From the NCBI RefSeq assembly GCF_022511585.1, contig NZ_JAKWBN010000006.1:1-64000 (forward strand): 64,000 bases of DNA. Reading direction: 5' to 3'. This stretch comes from Shimazuella soli. GTDB taxonomy: Bacteria; Bacillota; Bacilli; Thermoactinomycetales; Thermoactinomycetaceae. Below the pieces are notes generated by a model. That model worked only from the letters and a program-made list of their open reading frames with translations. It was not told the origin of the DNA and ran no database searches. A program made the position numbers and the translations under genes. Positions 44,033 through 54,319 of this stretch are shown piece by piece (position 1 is the first letter of the stretch; each line of letters opens with the position of its first letter).

Positions 44033-46474
44033 ATGTCATTTATAAAAAATATCATTTATCGTCCGGCTTTATTGGAAAAAGGATGGGTGAAAAGATTTTC
44101 TCATCGAATCATGAGTATGTGGAATTTTCCTGTGCTGACTATGGGTTTTTTGTTAGGTCGTGCAACGATATTGGAAGCACTCTCCCCATTTTCATTAGCA
44201 TACCTTGCGGTGCTCTTCCATCTCGGTAGGCGAGAATGGCCGTTAGTGATGCTTTCTCTCTTGCTAGGTGCTGCTACATTAGGACCAATGGCGGCGGTGA
44301 AGATGACGGGTTTTTTTATGGTGCTGTTCATTGTCAACAAGCTATTCCAATGGTTTGGTCGAGGCAGTCTTTCTTCTACCCCGTTTGTTGTTCTCATCAG
44401 CAGCACCGTGGGCCACCTGTTAGAATTTAGTCTGCAATCGAACGCCAATTACTCGTACTTATTTGCGGCAATTGATATATTGCTTAGTTTTATTCTTACG
44501 TTTATCTTTGTACAATCATTACCCTTATTTACCGTTAAAAAAAATCGGTTAGGTTTAAAGCACGAAGAGATGGTTTGTTTGGTAATTTTGATGGGTTCTG
44601 TTTTAACTGGAATGATTGGATGGCAAGTTGGTGATATATCTATTGTTCATATTGCCTCCCGTTATATGATTTTGATATTGGCTTTAGTAGGAGGTGGAAT
44701 GCTCGGTGCTTCCATGGGCGTGGTTACAGGACTTATCTTGAATTTATCGGATACCAAAGCCATTATGGAGATTTCTTTGTTAGCATTCTCTGGATTATTA
44801 GCAGGATTGTTTCAAGAGGGCAGGAGGATTGGAGTAGCTGTTGGGTTTTTACTCGGTTCCACTATTTTATCATTGTATCAAGCGAATAATGCTAATTTTT
44901 GGTTGTCTTTAGAGGAATCGATGATCGCTATTTTATTCTTTTTCTTGACGAAGGAATCCGTGTTTTTAAAACTCTCGAGATTAGTGCCGGGAACGTTTGA
45001 AAATCAAATGGCACATCAAGAATATATTCGCAGGCTTCGGGATGCTACTGCAGGGAAAGTAGAACGTTTTACTGAATTATTTTATGAACTGGCAGGCAGC
45101 TTTCGAGAAGATGTTTCAAAAAAACGCCATGATGATGAAGAGCAAGTGAACCAGTTTATTGGCAATATCATGTCAGAGGCATGCATGGGGTGTCGGAGGT
45201 TTACAGATTGTTGGGAGAAAAAAGTGGTAAAAACGTATCAAGGGATGACGAATTTATTAACCTTGGTGGAGGCGAACGGTGAAGGGCCTATTCCAGTTCC
45301 TCCCTTTTGGGCAGAGCATTGCATTCGCCCGGACAAAGTTTTGGAATCATGCCAAGCCCAATATATCTATCATCATGAACGAATGTATTGGAAAGAAAAA
45401 ATAGATGAATCGAAAAAGGTAGTATCGGATCAACTTAGTGGAATGGCAGAAGTAATGGAAAAACTGACACGAGAGATTCGGCATGAGGCACAGGTGTTGA
45501 CCGTGCAAGAAGATCAAATTCACTCCGCTCTAGAAACGTTAGGAGTTGACATACAGCGAGTAGACGTTTTAAATCTAGCAGAAGGTAAAGTAGAAATAGA
45601 AGTGGTTATGCCACATGTAGATGCATTGGACGAGTGTAAGAAGCTTATTGCTCCTTTGTTAACCGAAATAATCGGTGAGCCGATCAATGTACATCGTAAG
45701 ATGGTACAAGATGGTGTATCTGGAGCTATTATCACGCTTGGTTCTGCTCAAAAATTTGAATTGAAAACTGGTTCAGCAAACGCAGCAAAAGGTGGAGCTG
45801 TTGTTTCAGGTGATAGTTTTTGTTCTCTCCAATTAGGAACGGGCAAAGCTGCGATTGCAATAAGTGATGGAATGGGTAACGGACAGCGAGCTCAAGAAGA
45901 ATCAAGTGCGGCGTTAAAACTATTACGGCGATTGTTACAGGCAGGGATGCATGAAGAACGTGCAGTGGATTCGGTTAATTCCATCTTATCCCTTCGGACG
46001 ATGGATGAGATGTTTGCTACGATCGATTTAGCATTAGTTGATTTAAACTCTGGGAGAGGGAGATTTATGAAAATTGGTTCCACTCCTGGATTCATCAAAC
46101 GAGGCAAGAAAATTATCAAGTTAGCTGCTTCTAGCCCTCCAATCGGTATATTAAAAGAAATTGACATCAAACCGATCGAAATGCAGCTAGAACCTGGCGA
46201 TATAATGATCATGATGAGTGATGGTGTCTACGATGCTTCAAGACATGCGATGAATAAAGAAGCATTTATGAATCGAATTCTTCATGAAATAGATACGAAA
46301 GACCCGCAGGATTTCGCTGACTCTTTGCTAGAGAAGGTGATCCAGCACCAAGGGGCTATTCATGATGATATGACGGTTGTTGTCTCTAGAGTCGAGCGAT
46401 ATGCTCCCGAGTGGACATCTATTCGTATCCCAGGATTGCGAAGGGTAGATCGTACAGCAGTTGTTGGCAGCTAA
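44033..46474 (+). CDS. spoIIE: Stage II sporulation protein E
   Basis: Serine phosphatase (813 aa) at the polar septum that dephosphorylates SpoIIAA-P and so activates SigF in the forespore. About ten membrane segments fill residues 40-320; a regulatory region follows (with a cysteine-rich CMGCRRFTDCW near 385-395), and a PP2C-type domain occupies about 590-800 (AAISDGMGNG with a metal Asp, MMSDGVYDA and HDDMTVVVSR near the C-terminus). ATG 44033 has ACGGAGG upstream. The promoter region shows the Spo0A geometry described separately. In B. subtilis yabS and yabT follow; they are absent here. Confidence 0.96.
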   Translation: MSFIKNIIYRPALLEKGWVKRFSHRIMSMWNFPVLTMGFLLGRATILEALSPFSLAYLAVLFHLGRREWPLVMLSLLLGAATLGPMAAVKMTGFFMVLFIVNKLFQWFGRGSLSSTPFVVLISSTVGHLLEFSLQSNANYSYLFAAIDILLSFILTFIFVQSLPLFTVKKNRLGLKHEEMVCLVILMGSVLTGMIGWQVGDISIVHIASRYMILILALVGGGMLGASMGVVTGLILNLSDTKAIMEISLLAFSGLLAGLFQEGRRIGVAVGFLLGSTILSLYQANNANFWLSLEESMIAILFFFLTKESVFLKLSRLVPGTFENQMAHQEYIRRLRDATAGKVERFTELFYELAGSFREDVSKKRHDDEEQVNQFIGNIMSEACMGCRRFTDCWEKKVVKTYQGMTNLLTLVEANGEGPIPVPPFWAEHCIRPDKVLESCQAQYIYHHERMYWKEKIDESKKVVSDQLSGMAEVMEKLTREIRHEAQVLTVQEDQIHSALETLGVDIQRVDVLNLAEGKVEIEVVMPHVDALDECKKLIAPLLTEIIGEPINVHRKMVQDGVSGAIITLGSAQKFELKTGSANAAKGGAVVSGDSFCSLQLGTGKAAIAISDGMGNGQRAQEESSAALKLLRRLLQAGMHEERAVDSVNSILSLRTMDEMFATIDLALVDLNSGRGRFMKIGSTPGFIKRGKKIIKLAASSPPIGILKEIDIKPIEMQLEPGDIMIMMSDGVYDASRHAMNKEAFMNRILHEIDTKDPQDFADSLLEKVIQHQGAIHDDMTVVVSRVERYAPEWTSIRIPGLRRVDRTAVVGS

Positions 46475-46530
46475 AAATACCTTAGTTGGAATCTACTCTA
46501 TAAATTGCTAAAATAAGAACAACATTTCTT

Positions 46531-46556
46531 ATCCCGGTTAACTGCCGGGATTTCTT
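46531..46556 (+). terminator. Intrinsic terminator after spoIIE
   Basis: ATCCCGG (46531-46537) pairs with CCGGGAT (46545-46551) around a 7-base loop; TTCTT follows. Confidence 0.75.
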
Positions 46557-46572
46557 AATATGAGGTGGCAAG

Positions 46573-47973
46573 TTGTTTTTAACAAAATTAGAATCCCTTA
46601 TTCAAACGCAAACCTTATTTGACCCAGGTGAAAAACTACTTGTTGGTGTTTCTGGGGGATGTGATTCCATCGCATTGTTGGAAGCACTTTTCGAGCTTTC
46701 TCCAAAATATGGTTGGCGTATTTTTGTTGTCCATGTCAACCATCATCTTCGAGGAGACGCCAGTGATGGAGATGCTAGATATGTATCCGAATTTTGCCAG
46801 CAGCGTCAGATATCTTATCAAATTAAAGATGTAGACGTTCGAGCAAAAAAAGAAACTGCAGGTGGTAATAAACAAGCAATTGCTAGAGAGTTACGTTATC
46901 AAGCTTTTCGCAAAGCTGCAGAAGAGTGGAATATCAAAAAAATTGTATTGGCACATCATGCAGATGATCAAGTAGAGACCATTTTGATGCGAATAATTCG
47001 AGGGACTGGACCAAGTGGAATAGCTGGAATGCATGCAAAAAGAGAATGGGGAAACTTGCAGATCGTCCGTCCGCTTTTAGGAATATACAGGAAAGAATTG
47101 GAAAACTATTTGAGTGAAAAACAAATTGTACCAAGAGAAGATGCCAGCAATCAATCAACAGATTATACAAGGAATCGTTTGCGACTGGAATTAATTCCTA
47201 ATTTACTTTCGTATAATCCTCAAGCAAAGCAAGCGATATTGCAATTGGGCAGTCTTATAAAGGAAGAGGAAAAAGTCTGGGAAAATTGGACGATTGAAGG
47301 TGTAAACGCTTGCTCACAAAAAATAAGTGAGGAAGAATACCAAATTGATCTTCCAGCCTTTCTTTCTTATCCTGTTGCTTTACAAAGAAGGATGGTTAAA
47401 CTAATATTAAGTTGTCTAACTGATGAAAATCTACCTTACTATTCGATTGAACAGGTGTTACAATTAGGGGTACACCAATCTCCTTCGGTATGGATTTTCC
47501 TTCCCGGTGGAATAAAAGGAGTAAGATCATATGAAATACTCCGTCTGACCAAAGATTACATAAATCAAGGGGAAGATGAATGGTATTATCCTCTTCCTAT
47601 CCCTAGCACAACCTATTTACCATATGGTGTGATAGAAGCTACGCTTTCCACCACACCTACGCACTTAAGCTTTCGTGAATCTCATCACAAAGCAGTATTT
47701 GATGCTGATGAATTAGAGTTGCAACAGCTGGCTGTTCGCAATCGGCGAGCAGGGGACTATATTCATCCCTACGGTTTCAAAGGTCGAAAGCGAGTAAAAG
47801 CTTTGTTGATGGAACATAAGATTCCTCAAGCAGAAAGAGGCAAAGTGCCAATGGTCGTCTCCAGTCAGGAAATTATCTGGATTCCTGGCATACGACGTTC
47901 TTCCATTGCGCCGGTGACCTCAAAAACTACCCATTATCTGACATTGCATTGGATGATGGAACAAAATAGTTAA
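46573..47973 (+). CDS. tilS: tRNA(Ile)-lysidine synthetase
   Basis: Converts C34 of tRNA-Ile(CAU) to lysidine so that it reads AUA. The 466-aa PP-loop enzyme has VGVSGGCDSIALL with the signature SGGCDS at residues 27-32, and HHADDQVETILMR near 130-142. C-terminal parts (about 220-460) are the TilS domains for tRNA binding. TTG 46573 follows GAGGTGG. Order spoIIE-tilS-hpt-ftsH matches Bacillus. Confidence 0.95.
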   Translation: MFLTKLESLIQTQTLFDPGEKLLVGVSGGCDSIALLEALFELSPKYGWRIFVVHVNHHLRGDASDGDARYVSEFCQQRQISYQIKDVDVRAKKETAGGNKQAIARELRYQAFRKAAEEWNIKKIVLAHHADDQVETILMRIIRGTGPSGIAGMHAKREWGNLQIVRPLLGIYRKELENYLSEKQIVPREDASNQSTDYTRNRLRLELIPNLLSYNPQAKQAILQLGSLIKEEEKVWENWTIEGVNACSQKISEEEYQIDLPAFLSYPVALQRRMVKLILSCLTDENLPYYSIEQVLQLGVHQSPSVWIFLPGGIKGVRSYEILRLTKDYINQGEDEWYYPLPIPSTTYLPYGVIEATLSTTPTHLSFRESHHKAVFDADELELQQLAVRNRRAGDYIHPYGFKGRKRVKALLMEHKIPQAERGKVPMVVSSQEIIWIPGIRRSSIAPVTSKTTHYLTLHWMMEQNS

Positions 47974-48041
47974 GATGGGTAGATAAAGCGATACATATTG
48001 GAAGCAAGGAACAGTGATAGTCGTTTGGAGGGAAAAGGAAG

Positions 48042-48590
48042 TTGCATCAAGATGTAAAAGAGATTTTAGTTTCAACAGATCAGATCCAAGAAAAAATCAA
48101 GGAACTTGGAAAACAAATTACAAATGATTACCAAGAGCAAGACCTTTTGTGTGTGTGCATATTAAAGGGAGCAGCTCCATTTATGTCGGATTTGATTCGT
48201 GAAATCAATTTGCCTATTGAGATTGATTTTATGGCATGTTCCAGCTATGGTGCATCAACCAAATCTTCTGGACAAGTTAGAATTCTGAAGGATTTGGATT
48301 CATCTGTACAAAACCGTGATATTCTGCTTGTGGAGGATATCATTGATACAGGACTTACATTGAGTTATTTAGTAGACTTGTTCAAAGGGCGGGATGCACG
48401 TTCTGTTAAAACAGTTACACTACTTGACAAGCCATCCAGACGGCAGGCAAATTTAGTTCCTGATTATTATGGATTCCAAGTTCCAGATAAGTTTGTTATT
48501 GGCTTTGGTCTCGATTACGATGAGAAGTATAGAAATTTGCCTTACATAGGGGTTTTAAAAGAAGAGGTGTACAATACTAAAAACACCTGA
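48042..48590 (+). CDS. hpt: Hypoxanthine-guanine phosphoribosyltransferase
   Basis: Salvages hypoxanthine and guanine with PRPP. The 182-aa protein has the LKGAAPFMSDLIR segment (about 45-57), the PRPP loop LLVEDIIDTGLTL (about 100-112) with two acids, and DKPSRRQ. In B. subtilis HprT also pairs with TilS to activate ftsH transcription, and the same order is kept here. TTG 48042 has GGAAGTT-like sequence (AAAAGGAAG) upstream. Confidence 0.95.
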   Translation: MHQDVKEILVSTDQIQEKIKELGKQITNDYQEQDLLCVCILKGAAPFMSDLIREINLPIEIDFMACSSYGASTKSSGQVRILKDLDSSVQNRDILLVEDIIDTGLTLSYLVDLFKGRDARSVKTVTLLDKPSRRQANLVPDYYGFQVPDKFVIGFGLDYDEKYRNLPYIGVLKEEVYNTKNT

Positions 48591-48720
48591 ATTTGGATGG
48601 AATCAGAAAGGGAGTGTAGTCGGCCATTTTAACTTGTGCTAGAATGAACAAGTGCTCGTTTCGGAAGTACACAATTTTTTTATATAAATGGACTGATAAA
48701 GACTGGAGAGGAGGCCAAGG

Positions 48721-50646
48721 ATGAAAAACTACTTCCTCAGAAATGGATTATTGTATGTTACCCTCATCCTTGTAATCGTTGGAGTGTTTAATCTCGTAGC
48801 TAATACAAGTTCTGCTACGAAACAGTTAACGTACAGTGAATACCATAATCTGTTGACAACGAATCAGATCGATAGTGTTACGATTCAACCCGAAGGTGAT
48901 ACATATCACATTACAGGTAAGTATAAGAACAATAAATCAAAATCATTTGTAACCCAAGGACCTTTAGGATATGGATCTACGGTTACTCAAGATTTGCAGA
49001 AATACAATGTAAAGTTTTCAGTGGAGAAAACTAAGAGTGATTCGATTTGGATTTCTATCTTCACCTCCATTATTCCGATTGTTGGTGTGATTATTTTATT
49101 CCTCTTCCTCATGAATCAGGCGCAGGGCGGCGGCAGCCGAGTGATGAATTTTGGGAAGAGCAAGGCAAGATTATACAACGAAGAGAAAAAACGAGTTACC
49201 TTTAACGATGTTGCAGGTGCAGATGAAGAGAAAACGGAATTGATCGAGATCGTTGATTTTCTAAAAGATAATCGTCGTTTTGCACAGATGGGTGCTCGCA
49301 TTCCAAAAGGTGTTTTACTTGTAGGGCCTCCTGGTACTGGTAAAACTTTATTGGCACGTGCAGTAGCTGGTGAAGCAAAGGTGCCATTCTTTTCGATCAG
49401 TGGTTCTGACTTTGTTGAAATGTTTGTAGGGGTAGGAGCTTCTCGTGTAAGAGATTTGTTTGAGCAAGCTAAGAAAAATGCACCTTGTATTATCTTTATC
49501 GATGAGATTGATGCAGTAGGTCGTCAACGTGGAGCAGGTTTAGGCGGAGGCCACGATGAACGTGAACAAACCTTGAACCAACTGCTTGTTGAAATGGACG
49601 GATTTGATGCAAATGCTGGTATCATCATCATGGCAGCGACCAACCGTCCTGATATTTTAGATCCTGCCTTGCTGCGTCCTGGACGTTTTGATCGTCAAAT
49701 CTTAGTAAATCGCCCGGACGTTCGTGGAAGAGAAGAAATTTTAAAAGTGCATGCACGCAATAAACCAATAGATGAAAGTGTAAAACTGTCCGTTGTAGCG
49801 CAACGTACAACTGGCTTTTCTGGCGCTGATTTAGAAAACTTGTTGAATGAGGCAGCACTGTTAGCAGCTCGTGAAAACAAGCGTAAAATAACCATGTTAG
49901 AGATTGATGAAGCAGTGGATCGTGTTATCGCAGGTCCTCAGAAGAAAAGCAGAGTCGTCAGTGAGAAAGAAAGGCGAATTGTCGCTTTTCATGAGGCTGG
50001 GCACGTTATTGTGGGATACTATGTGAAAAATGCGGACACTGTTCATAAAGTAACCATTGTCCCACGAGGTCAAGCGGGTGGATATGCGATGATGCTTCCA
50101 AAAGAAGATCGTTATATCGCTACTAAGGGAGAATTACTCGACCGGGTCACAGGATTACTTGGTGGACGTGTAGCGGAAGAAGTTGTCTTTGGAGAAGTTA
50201 GTACAGGTGCTAGTAATGACTTTGAACGGGCTACAGCTATTGTTCGCTCTATGATTACCGAGTATGGAATGAGTGAAAAGTTTGCCACTATGCAGTTCGG
50301 TAAGTCCCAAGGGCAAGTGTTCCTTGGAAGAGATTTAGGTCATGAACAAAATTATTCTGATCAGATCGCTTATGAAATTGACACTGAAATGCAAGAGTTA
50401 ATTCGCAGCTGTTACGATCAAGCTAAACAAATGTTGACAGAACGCCGCGATCAACTTAATTTGCTAGCTGAAACTCTTCTAACTCGTGAAACCTTAGATG
50501 AAGAGCAGATTAAACAGTTGCTAGAAACTGGGAAAATCGATGATTCTGTCGTTGTAACGATCCAAGGAAAAGACAATGAACCTGTAAAAGAAGAGCCGAA
50601 GATTGAAGAAATAAATGAGGAAGAACCACCTAAAAAAGATCTTTAA
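48721..50646 (+). CDS. ftsH: ATP-dependent zinc metalloprotease FtsH
   Basis: Membrane AAA+ protease (641 aa) for quality control and regulated turnover, important for sporulation. Two membrane spans at about 8-26 and 110-131 flank an extracytoplasmic loop. Walker A GPPGTGKT is at 202-209, Walker B IIFIDEID at 257-264, the second region of homology at 304-325 and the zinc motif HEAGH at 424-428. The tail is acidic ([13 protein letters not shown]). GGAGAGGAGG precedes ATG. An inverted repeat ACTTGT/ACAAGT (48632-48653) lies upstream. Confidence 0.97.
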   Translation: MKNYFLRNGLLYVTLILVIVGVFNLVANTSSATKQLTYSEYHNLLTTNQIDSVTIQPEGDTYHITGKYKNNKSKSFVTQGPLGYGSTVTQDLQKYNVKFSVEKTKSDSIWISIFTSIIPIVGVIILFLFLMNQAQGGGSRVMNFGKSKARLYNEEKKRVTFNDVAGADEEKTELIEIVDFLKDNRRFAQMGARIPKGVLLVGPPGTGKTLLARAVAGEAKVPFFSISGSDFVEMFVGVGASRVRDLFEQAKKNAPCIIFIDEIDAVGRQRGAGLGGGHDEREQTLNQLLVEMDGFDANAGIIIMAATNRPDILDPALLRPGRFDRQILVNRPDVRGREEILKVHARNKPIDESVKLSVVAQRTTGFSGADLENLLNEAALLAARENKRKITMLEIDEAVDRVIAGPQKKSRVVSEKERRIVAFHEAGHVIVGYYVKNADTVHKVTIVPRGQAGGYAMMLPKEDRYIATKGELLDRVTGLLGGRVAEEVVFGEVSTGASNDFERATAIVRSMITEYGMSEKFATMQFGKSQGQVFLGRDLGHEQNYSDQIAYEIDTEMQELIRSCYDQAKQMLTERRDQLNLLAETLLTRETLDEEQIKQLLETGKIDDSVVVTIQGKDNEPVKEEPKIEEINEEEPPKKDL

Positions 50647-50650
50647 TGAC

Positions 50651-50758
50651 AAAAACCTAGTACTCAAACTGGATGGGAGAAAGGATTACGAAAGCTAGAG
50701 AGGATGACTTTCTCTACTTTGTTCCTTTCTTCTTGATTGAGTACAGGTTTTTTTCTTG
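50651..50758 (+). terminator. Long terminator between ftsH and coaX
   Basis: AAAACCT and TACTCAA (50652-50667) pair with TTGAGTA and AGGTTTTTTT (50737-50754), with an inner AGAG/CTCT hairpin. It overlaps the extreme 5' end of the annotated open frame of coaX, which shows that frame starts later. Confidence 0.75.
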
Positions 50759-50778
50759 GTTACGGAAGGAGCAAAGAC

Positions 50779-51543
50779 ATGTTACTCGTAATGGATGTTG
50801 GAAATACCAATATTGTTTTTGGGATTTATGAACAAGAGCAATTATTACATCATTGGAGAATGCAGACAGACCGAAATGCAACAGAAGATGAATATGCTAT
50901 GACATTTAAACAATTGCTTTCTCATGCAGGATTGCAGTTGTCCCAGATCGATGGAGCCGTTATTTCTTCTGTTGTCCCTCCCATCACTTATGTCTTGCGC
51001 AAACTAAGTGAGAAATACTTGATGATTGATCCGCTAATCTTAGGACCAGGGGTAAAAACAGGTTTGCATATCCAAACAGATGATCCGAGAGAAGTAGGTG
51101 CTGACCGCATTGCAAATGCAGTGGCAGCGGTAGAATTGTATGGTGCCCCAGCTATCATTGTCGATTTTGGCACAGCTACTACTTTTTGTTACGTTGATGA
51201 GCATGCAAGGTACTTTGGAGGTGCGATAGCTCCTGGGGTTCAGATATCTGCCGAAGCTTTGTATCAGCGGGCCGCAAAACTAACTCGGGTCGAAATTGTT
51301 CAGCCTACAGAGGTTATTGGGCGTAACACCGTTCATGCTGTTCAATCCGGGATTTACTATGGATATGTTGGTTTGGTGGATGGCATCGTTAATCGGATGA
51401 AAAGTCAAAGTCCTGTAAAACCTACCGTTATTGCTACAGGAGGTTTGGCAAACTTAATCTGTCATAGTACAGATACGATTGATAAAATAGACCCTCTCCT
51501 TACTCTAGAAGGGTTGAAAATAATCTATAAAAGAAATCAATAA
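50779..51543 (+). CDS. coaX: Type III pantothenate kinase
   Basis: Phosphorylates pantothenate in the first step of coenzyme A synthesis; type III enzymes need a monovalent cation and are not feedback-inhibited by CoA. The 254-aa protein of the ASKHA fold has [12 protein letters not shown] near residues 4-15, [13 protein letters not shown] near 100-112 and [12 protein letters not shown] near 124-135. ATG 50779 has AAGGAG seven bases upstream; 14 earlier codons lie in the terminator. hslO follows 14 bases later. Confidence 0.95.
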   Translation: MLLVMDVGNTNIVFGIYEQEQLLHHWRMQTDRNATEDEYAMTFKQLLSHAGLQLSQIDGAVISSVVPPITYVLRKLSEKYLMIDPLILGPGVKTGLHIQTDDPREVGADRIANAVAAVELYGAPAIIVDFGTATTFCYVDEHARYFGGAIAPGVQISAEALYQRAAKLTRVEIVQPTEVIGRNTVHAVQSGIYYGYVGLVDGIVNRMKSQSPVKPTVIATGGLANLICHSTDTIDKIDPLLTLEGLKIIYKRNQ

Positions 51544-51557
51544 TTGGAGGATGTGCG

Positions 51558-52427
51558 ATGGATTACACAATTCGAGCTATATCAGCTGATGGATACGTTA
51601 GAGGTTTTGCAGCGTTAACGACAGACCTTGTACAAGAGTTACAACATCGACACCTTACTTTTCCAGTTGCGAGTGCAGCTCTGGGGAGAACTGCGACAAT
51701 GGCATCTCTCTTAAGTTTAACCATCAAAGGAAAAAAGGAGCGTATTACCTTGCAGGTAGATGGGGATGGACCAGTAGGTCGGATTGTAGCGGAAACAGAC
51801 GGCGAAAGTAAGATACGAGGATACGTCGATCATCCAGATGTTCTACTTCCATTGAACGATAAAGGGAAGTTAGACGTAGCAAGAGCAGTTGGGAAAGGTT
51901 CACTGTATGTAACTCGTGACTTAGGTCTAGGAAACCCATATCAAGGAACATCTCCTATTGTATCTGGGGAATTAGCAGACGATTTTACTTATTATTTTAC
52001 TTCTTCTGAGCAAACTCCTAGTTCTGTTGGGCTTGGGGTTTTGGTGAATCGTGACAAAATTTTAGTCGCTGGAGGTTATATGATTCAACTATTACCCAAT
52101 GCTCCAGAAGAGATTATTGATCAGTTAGAAGAAAAAATAGGCAAAATCACCTCGATCACTAATTTATTAGCCAAAGGTATTTCTCCTGAGCAACTGTTGC
52201 AGCAAATAATGGGTGACGATACACGTTTCTTAGATAAAAAAGATACAAAATTTGGATGTACTTGTTCCCATGAGAAAGTAAAAGATATGCTGATCAGTCT
52301 TGGGGTGGAAGAATTAAAATCGATTGTAAAAGAAGTTGGGGAAGCAGAAGTTGTTTGTCATTTTTGTAATGAGAAATACCAATTTGATAAAAAAGAACTA
52401 CTGGAAATCATAGGTTCCCTAGATTGA
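51558..52427 (+). CDS. hslO: Redox-regulated chaperone Hsp33
   Basis: Holdase activated by oxidation, when it releases zinc and unfolds its C-terminal switch. The 289-aa protein ends with the zinc cysteines: C-T-C in FGCTCSHEKV (about 234-236) and C-H-F-C (about 267-270) at the usual distance. The N-terminal core (about 1-180) and linker are typical. GGAGG precedes ATG 51558. Order coaX-hslO-cysK is as in Bacillus, without yacD. Confidence 0.96.
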   Translation: MDYTIRAISADGYVRGFAALTTDLVQELQHRHLTFPVASAALGRTATMASLLSLTIKGKKERITLQVDGDGPVGRIVAETDGESKIRGYVDHPDVLLPLNDKGKLDVARAVGKGSLYVTRDLGLGNPYQGTSPIVSGELADDFTYYFTSSEQTPSSVGLGVLVNRDKILVAGGYMIQLLPNAPEEIIDQLEEKIGKITSITNLLAKGISPEQLLQQIMGDDTRFLDKKDTKFGCTCSHEKVKDMLISLGVEELKSIVKEVGEAEVVCHFCNEKYQFDKKELLEIIGSLD

Positions 52428-52499
52428 CAAATTATTCATGTAATTGATAAGATAAACTCATATATTCCTGCTTTATCACTCGGAATTAGGGGGATTAAT

Positions 52500-53429
52500 A
52501 TGCGAGTTGCGAATAACATACTTGAATTGATAGGACAGACACCTTTAGTGAAGTTGAATCACATTGTTGGTAAGGCAGATGCCGATGTTTACCTTAAATT
52601 GGAGTTTTTTAACCCTGGAGGAAGTGTAAAGGATCGCATTGGACTCAGCATGATTGAGGGTGCAGAAGAGCGAGGCGAATTAAAACCAGGAGACACTATT
52701 ATTGAGCCGACTAGTGGTAACACCGGTATTGGTTTGGCGATGGTAGCAGCAGCAAAAGGCTATCGTGCTATCCTAGTTATGCCTGATACGATGAGTGTGG
52801 AGCGTCGCAACTTGCTGCGGGCATATGGTGCAGAACTCGTTTTAACACCAGGGGCAGAAGGAATGAAAGGTGCAATTGCCAAAGCAGAAGAGTTAAAAGA
52901 AGCCCATCCAGAGTATTTTATGCCACAGCAATTTAATAATGAGGATAATGTGAAAATCCATCGTGAAACAACAGCAAAAGAACTCATCAGTCAAGTGGAT
53001 GGTCAGATCGATGCATTTGTTGCTGGAATTGGTACAGGTGGCACGATTACAGGGGCGGGTGAAGTATTAAAAGAGACTTTCCCCAATCTTCATGTAGTAG
53101 CAGTAGAACCACAAGATTCGCCTGTATTGTCTGGTGGGAAGCCGGGACCACATAAAATACAAGGGATTGGTGCAGGATTTGTACCATCTATTCTAAATAC
53201 AGAAATATATGATGAAATTATCAAAGTGGAAAATGAAGAAGCATTCAAATGGGCACGTAAATTAGGACGTGAAGAAGGCATACTTGTGGGGATTTCCTCA
53301 GGAGCGGCAGTTTCTGCTGCACTAAAAGTAGCACGCCGTTTAGGAGCTGGAAAAAAAGTAATCGCTGTAATTCCAAGTAATGGAGAGCGTTATCTCACAA
53401 CACCTTTGTATCAGTTTGAAGAAAAATAA
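52500..53429 (+). CDS. cysK: Cysteine synthase A
   Basis: O-acetylserine sulfhydrylase (309 aa), forming cysteine from O-acetylserine and sulfide. The PLP lysine is K44 in [15 protein letters not shown] (71-76) binds the substrate carboxylate, and [10 protein letters not shown] (about 178-187) holds the phosphate. In B. subtilis CysK also binds the repressor CymR. TAGGGGG precedes ATG 52500. A strong terminator follows; pabB, next in B. subtilis, is absent. Confidence 0.97.
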   Translation: MRVANNILELIGQTPLVKLNHIVGKADADVYLKLEFFNPGGSVKDRIGLSMIEGAEERGELKPGDTIIEPTSGNTGIGLAMVAAAKGYRAILVMPDTMSVERRNLLRAYGAELVLTPGAEGMKGAIAKAEELKEAHPEYFMPQQFNNEDNVKIHRETTAKELISQVDGQIDAFVAGIGTGGTITGAGEVLKETFPNLHVVAVEPQDSPVLSGGKPGPHKIQGIGAGFVPSILNTEIYDEIIKVENEEAFKWARKLGREEGILVGISSGAAVSAALKVARRLGAGKKVIAVIPSNGERYLTTPLYQFEEK

Positions 53430-53443
53430 AGTTAGGAAATAAT

Positions 53444-53483
53444 AGGACAGACGTGTTAAGCTACACGTAATGTCCTTTTTTTT
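53444..53483 (+). terminator. Intrinsic terminator after cysK
   Basis: AGGACA/TGTCCT (53444-53449, 53471-53476) and ACGTGT/ACACGT (53451-53456, 53463-53468) form a stem with a small bulge, then seven T. Confidence 0.88.
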
Positions 53484-53628
53484 ATAGAGTCTGTTGCATT
53501 ATTCAACGTAAAAGCGCAGATGTGGGTGGGTGAAGCGTCCTTTGTGTTTTTCAACAACAGACGCGGAGAACACACACATCAAGCGACCTTATCAAGTGTT
53601 CAATTTTATTTATGCAACAACCTCTATA
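53483..53628. mobile_element. MITE-like foldback element
   Basis: A 146-base stretch with terminal inverted repeats TATAGAGTCTGTTGCATTA (53483-53501) and its complement at 53610-53628, with three mismatches. The outer TA dinucleotide could be a duplicated target. Inside, further pairing (GATGTG with CACATC, CGTC with GACG) makes a near-continuous foldback. No transposase. It stands between cysK and pabA. Confidence 0.55.
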
Positions 53629-53735
53629 TAGTAAGGTAGAGGTAAAAGATGATTTTCTTTTGGATTTTCCTCCATTTGTGTTAAAATGGAGCATTATTGA
53701 GTATAGCGGAGAAAGCATAGAGGAGTGGAGTAGAG

Positions 53736-54308
53736 ATGATAGTAATGATTGATAACTATGATTCATTTACGTACAATTTGGTGCAGTATTTTGGTGAACT
53801 AGGGGAAGAGTTAAAAGTGTTTCGCAATGATGAAAAAACGGTAGCTGAAATTCAGGCTCTTTCCCCAAAAATGATCGTTATTTCTCCTGGTCCGGGGACA
53901 CCAAATGACGCTGGAATTACCCTTGATCTGATTGACCAGCTTGCAGGTGTTATTCCTATCTTTGGAGTTTGCTTAGGCCATCAATCCATTGGACAGGCGT
54001 TTGGAGGAAAGGTTATACGCGCAGCTGAGTTAATGCATGGGAAAACTTCCGAAATTCACCATGATGGCAAAGGAATATTTGTTGACATTCCATCTCCGTT
54101 CACTGCTACTAGGTACCATTCATTAATCATAGATCCTGCATCTTTACCCGATTCACTTGAGATAAGTGCCCAAACGGAAAATGGCGAGATAATGGCGGTT
54201 CGCCATCGAACACTGCCGATTGAAGGAGTTCAATTTCATCCTGAGTCTCTTTTAAGTCAATATGGTAAACAACTTTTGACCAACTTCATTCGCACTTACG
54301 CATCCTAG
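53736..54308 (+). CDS. pabA: Glutamine amidotransferase PabA/TrpG
   Basis: A 190-aa class I glutaminase that supplies ammonia to aminodeoxychorismate synthase (and often to anthranilate synthase). The catalytic triad is C79 (GVCLGHQ), H167 and E169 (FHPES); PGPGTP (51-56) forms the oxyanion region. Its partner PabB and the lyase PabC are not next to it, unlike in B. subtilis. It shares an operon with folP, folB and folK, so folate synthesis is its likely job. GGAGTGG precedes ATG 53736. Confidence 0.93.
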   Translation: MIVMIDNYDSFTYNLVQYFGELGEELKVFRNDEKTVAEIQALSPKMIVISPGPGTPNDAGITLDLIDQLAGVIPIFGVCLGHQSIGQAFGGKVIRAAELMHGKTSEIHHDGKGIFVDIPSPFTATRYHSLIIDPASLPDSLEISAQTENGEIMAVRHRTLPIEGVQFHPESLLSQYGKQLLTNFIRTYAS

Positions 54309-54319
54309 GAGGTAATCCG

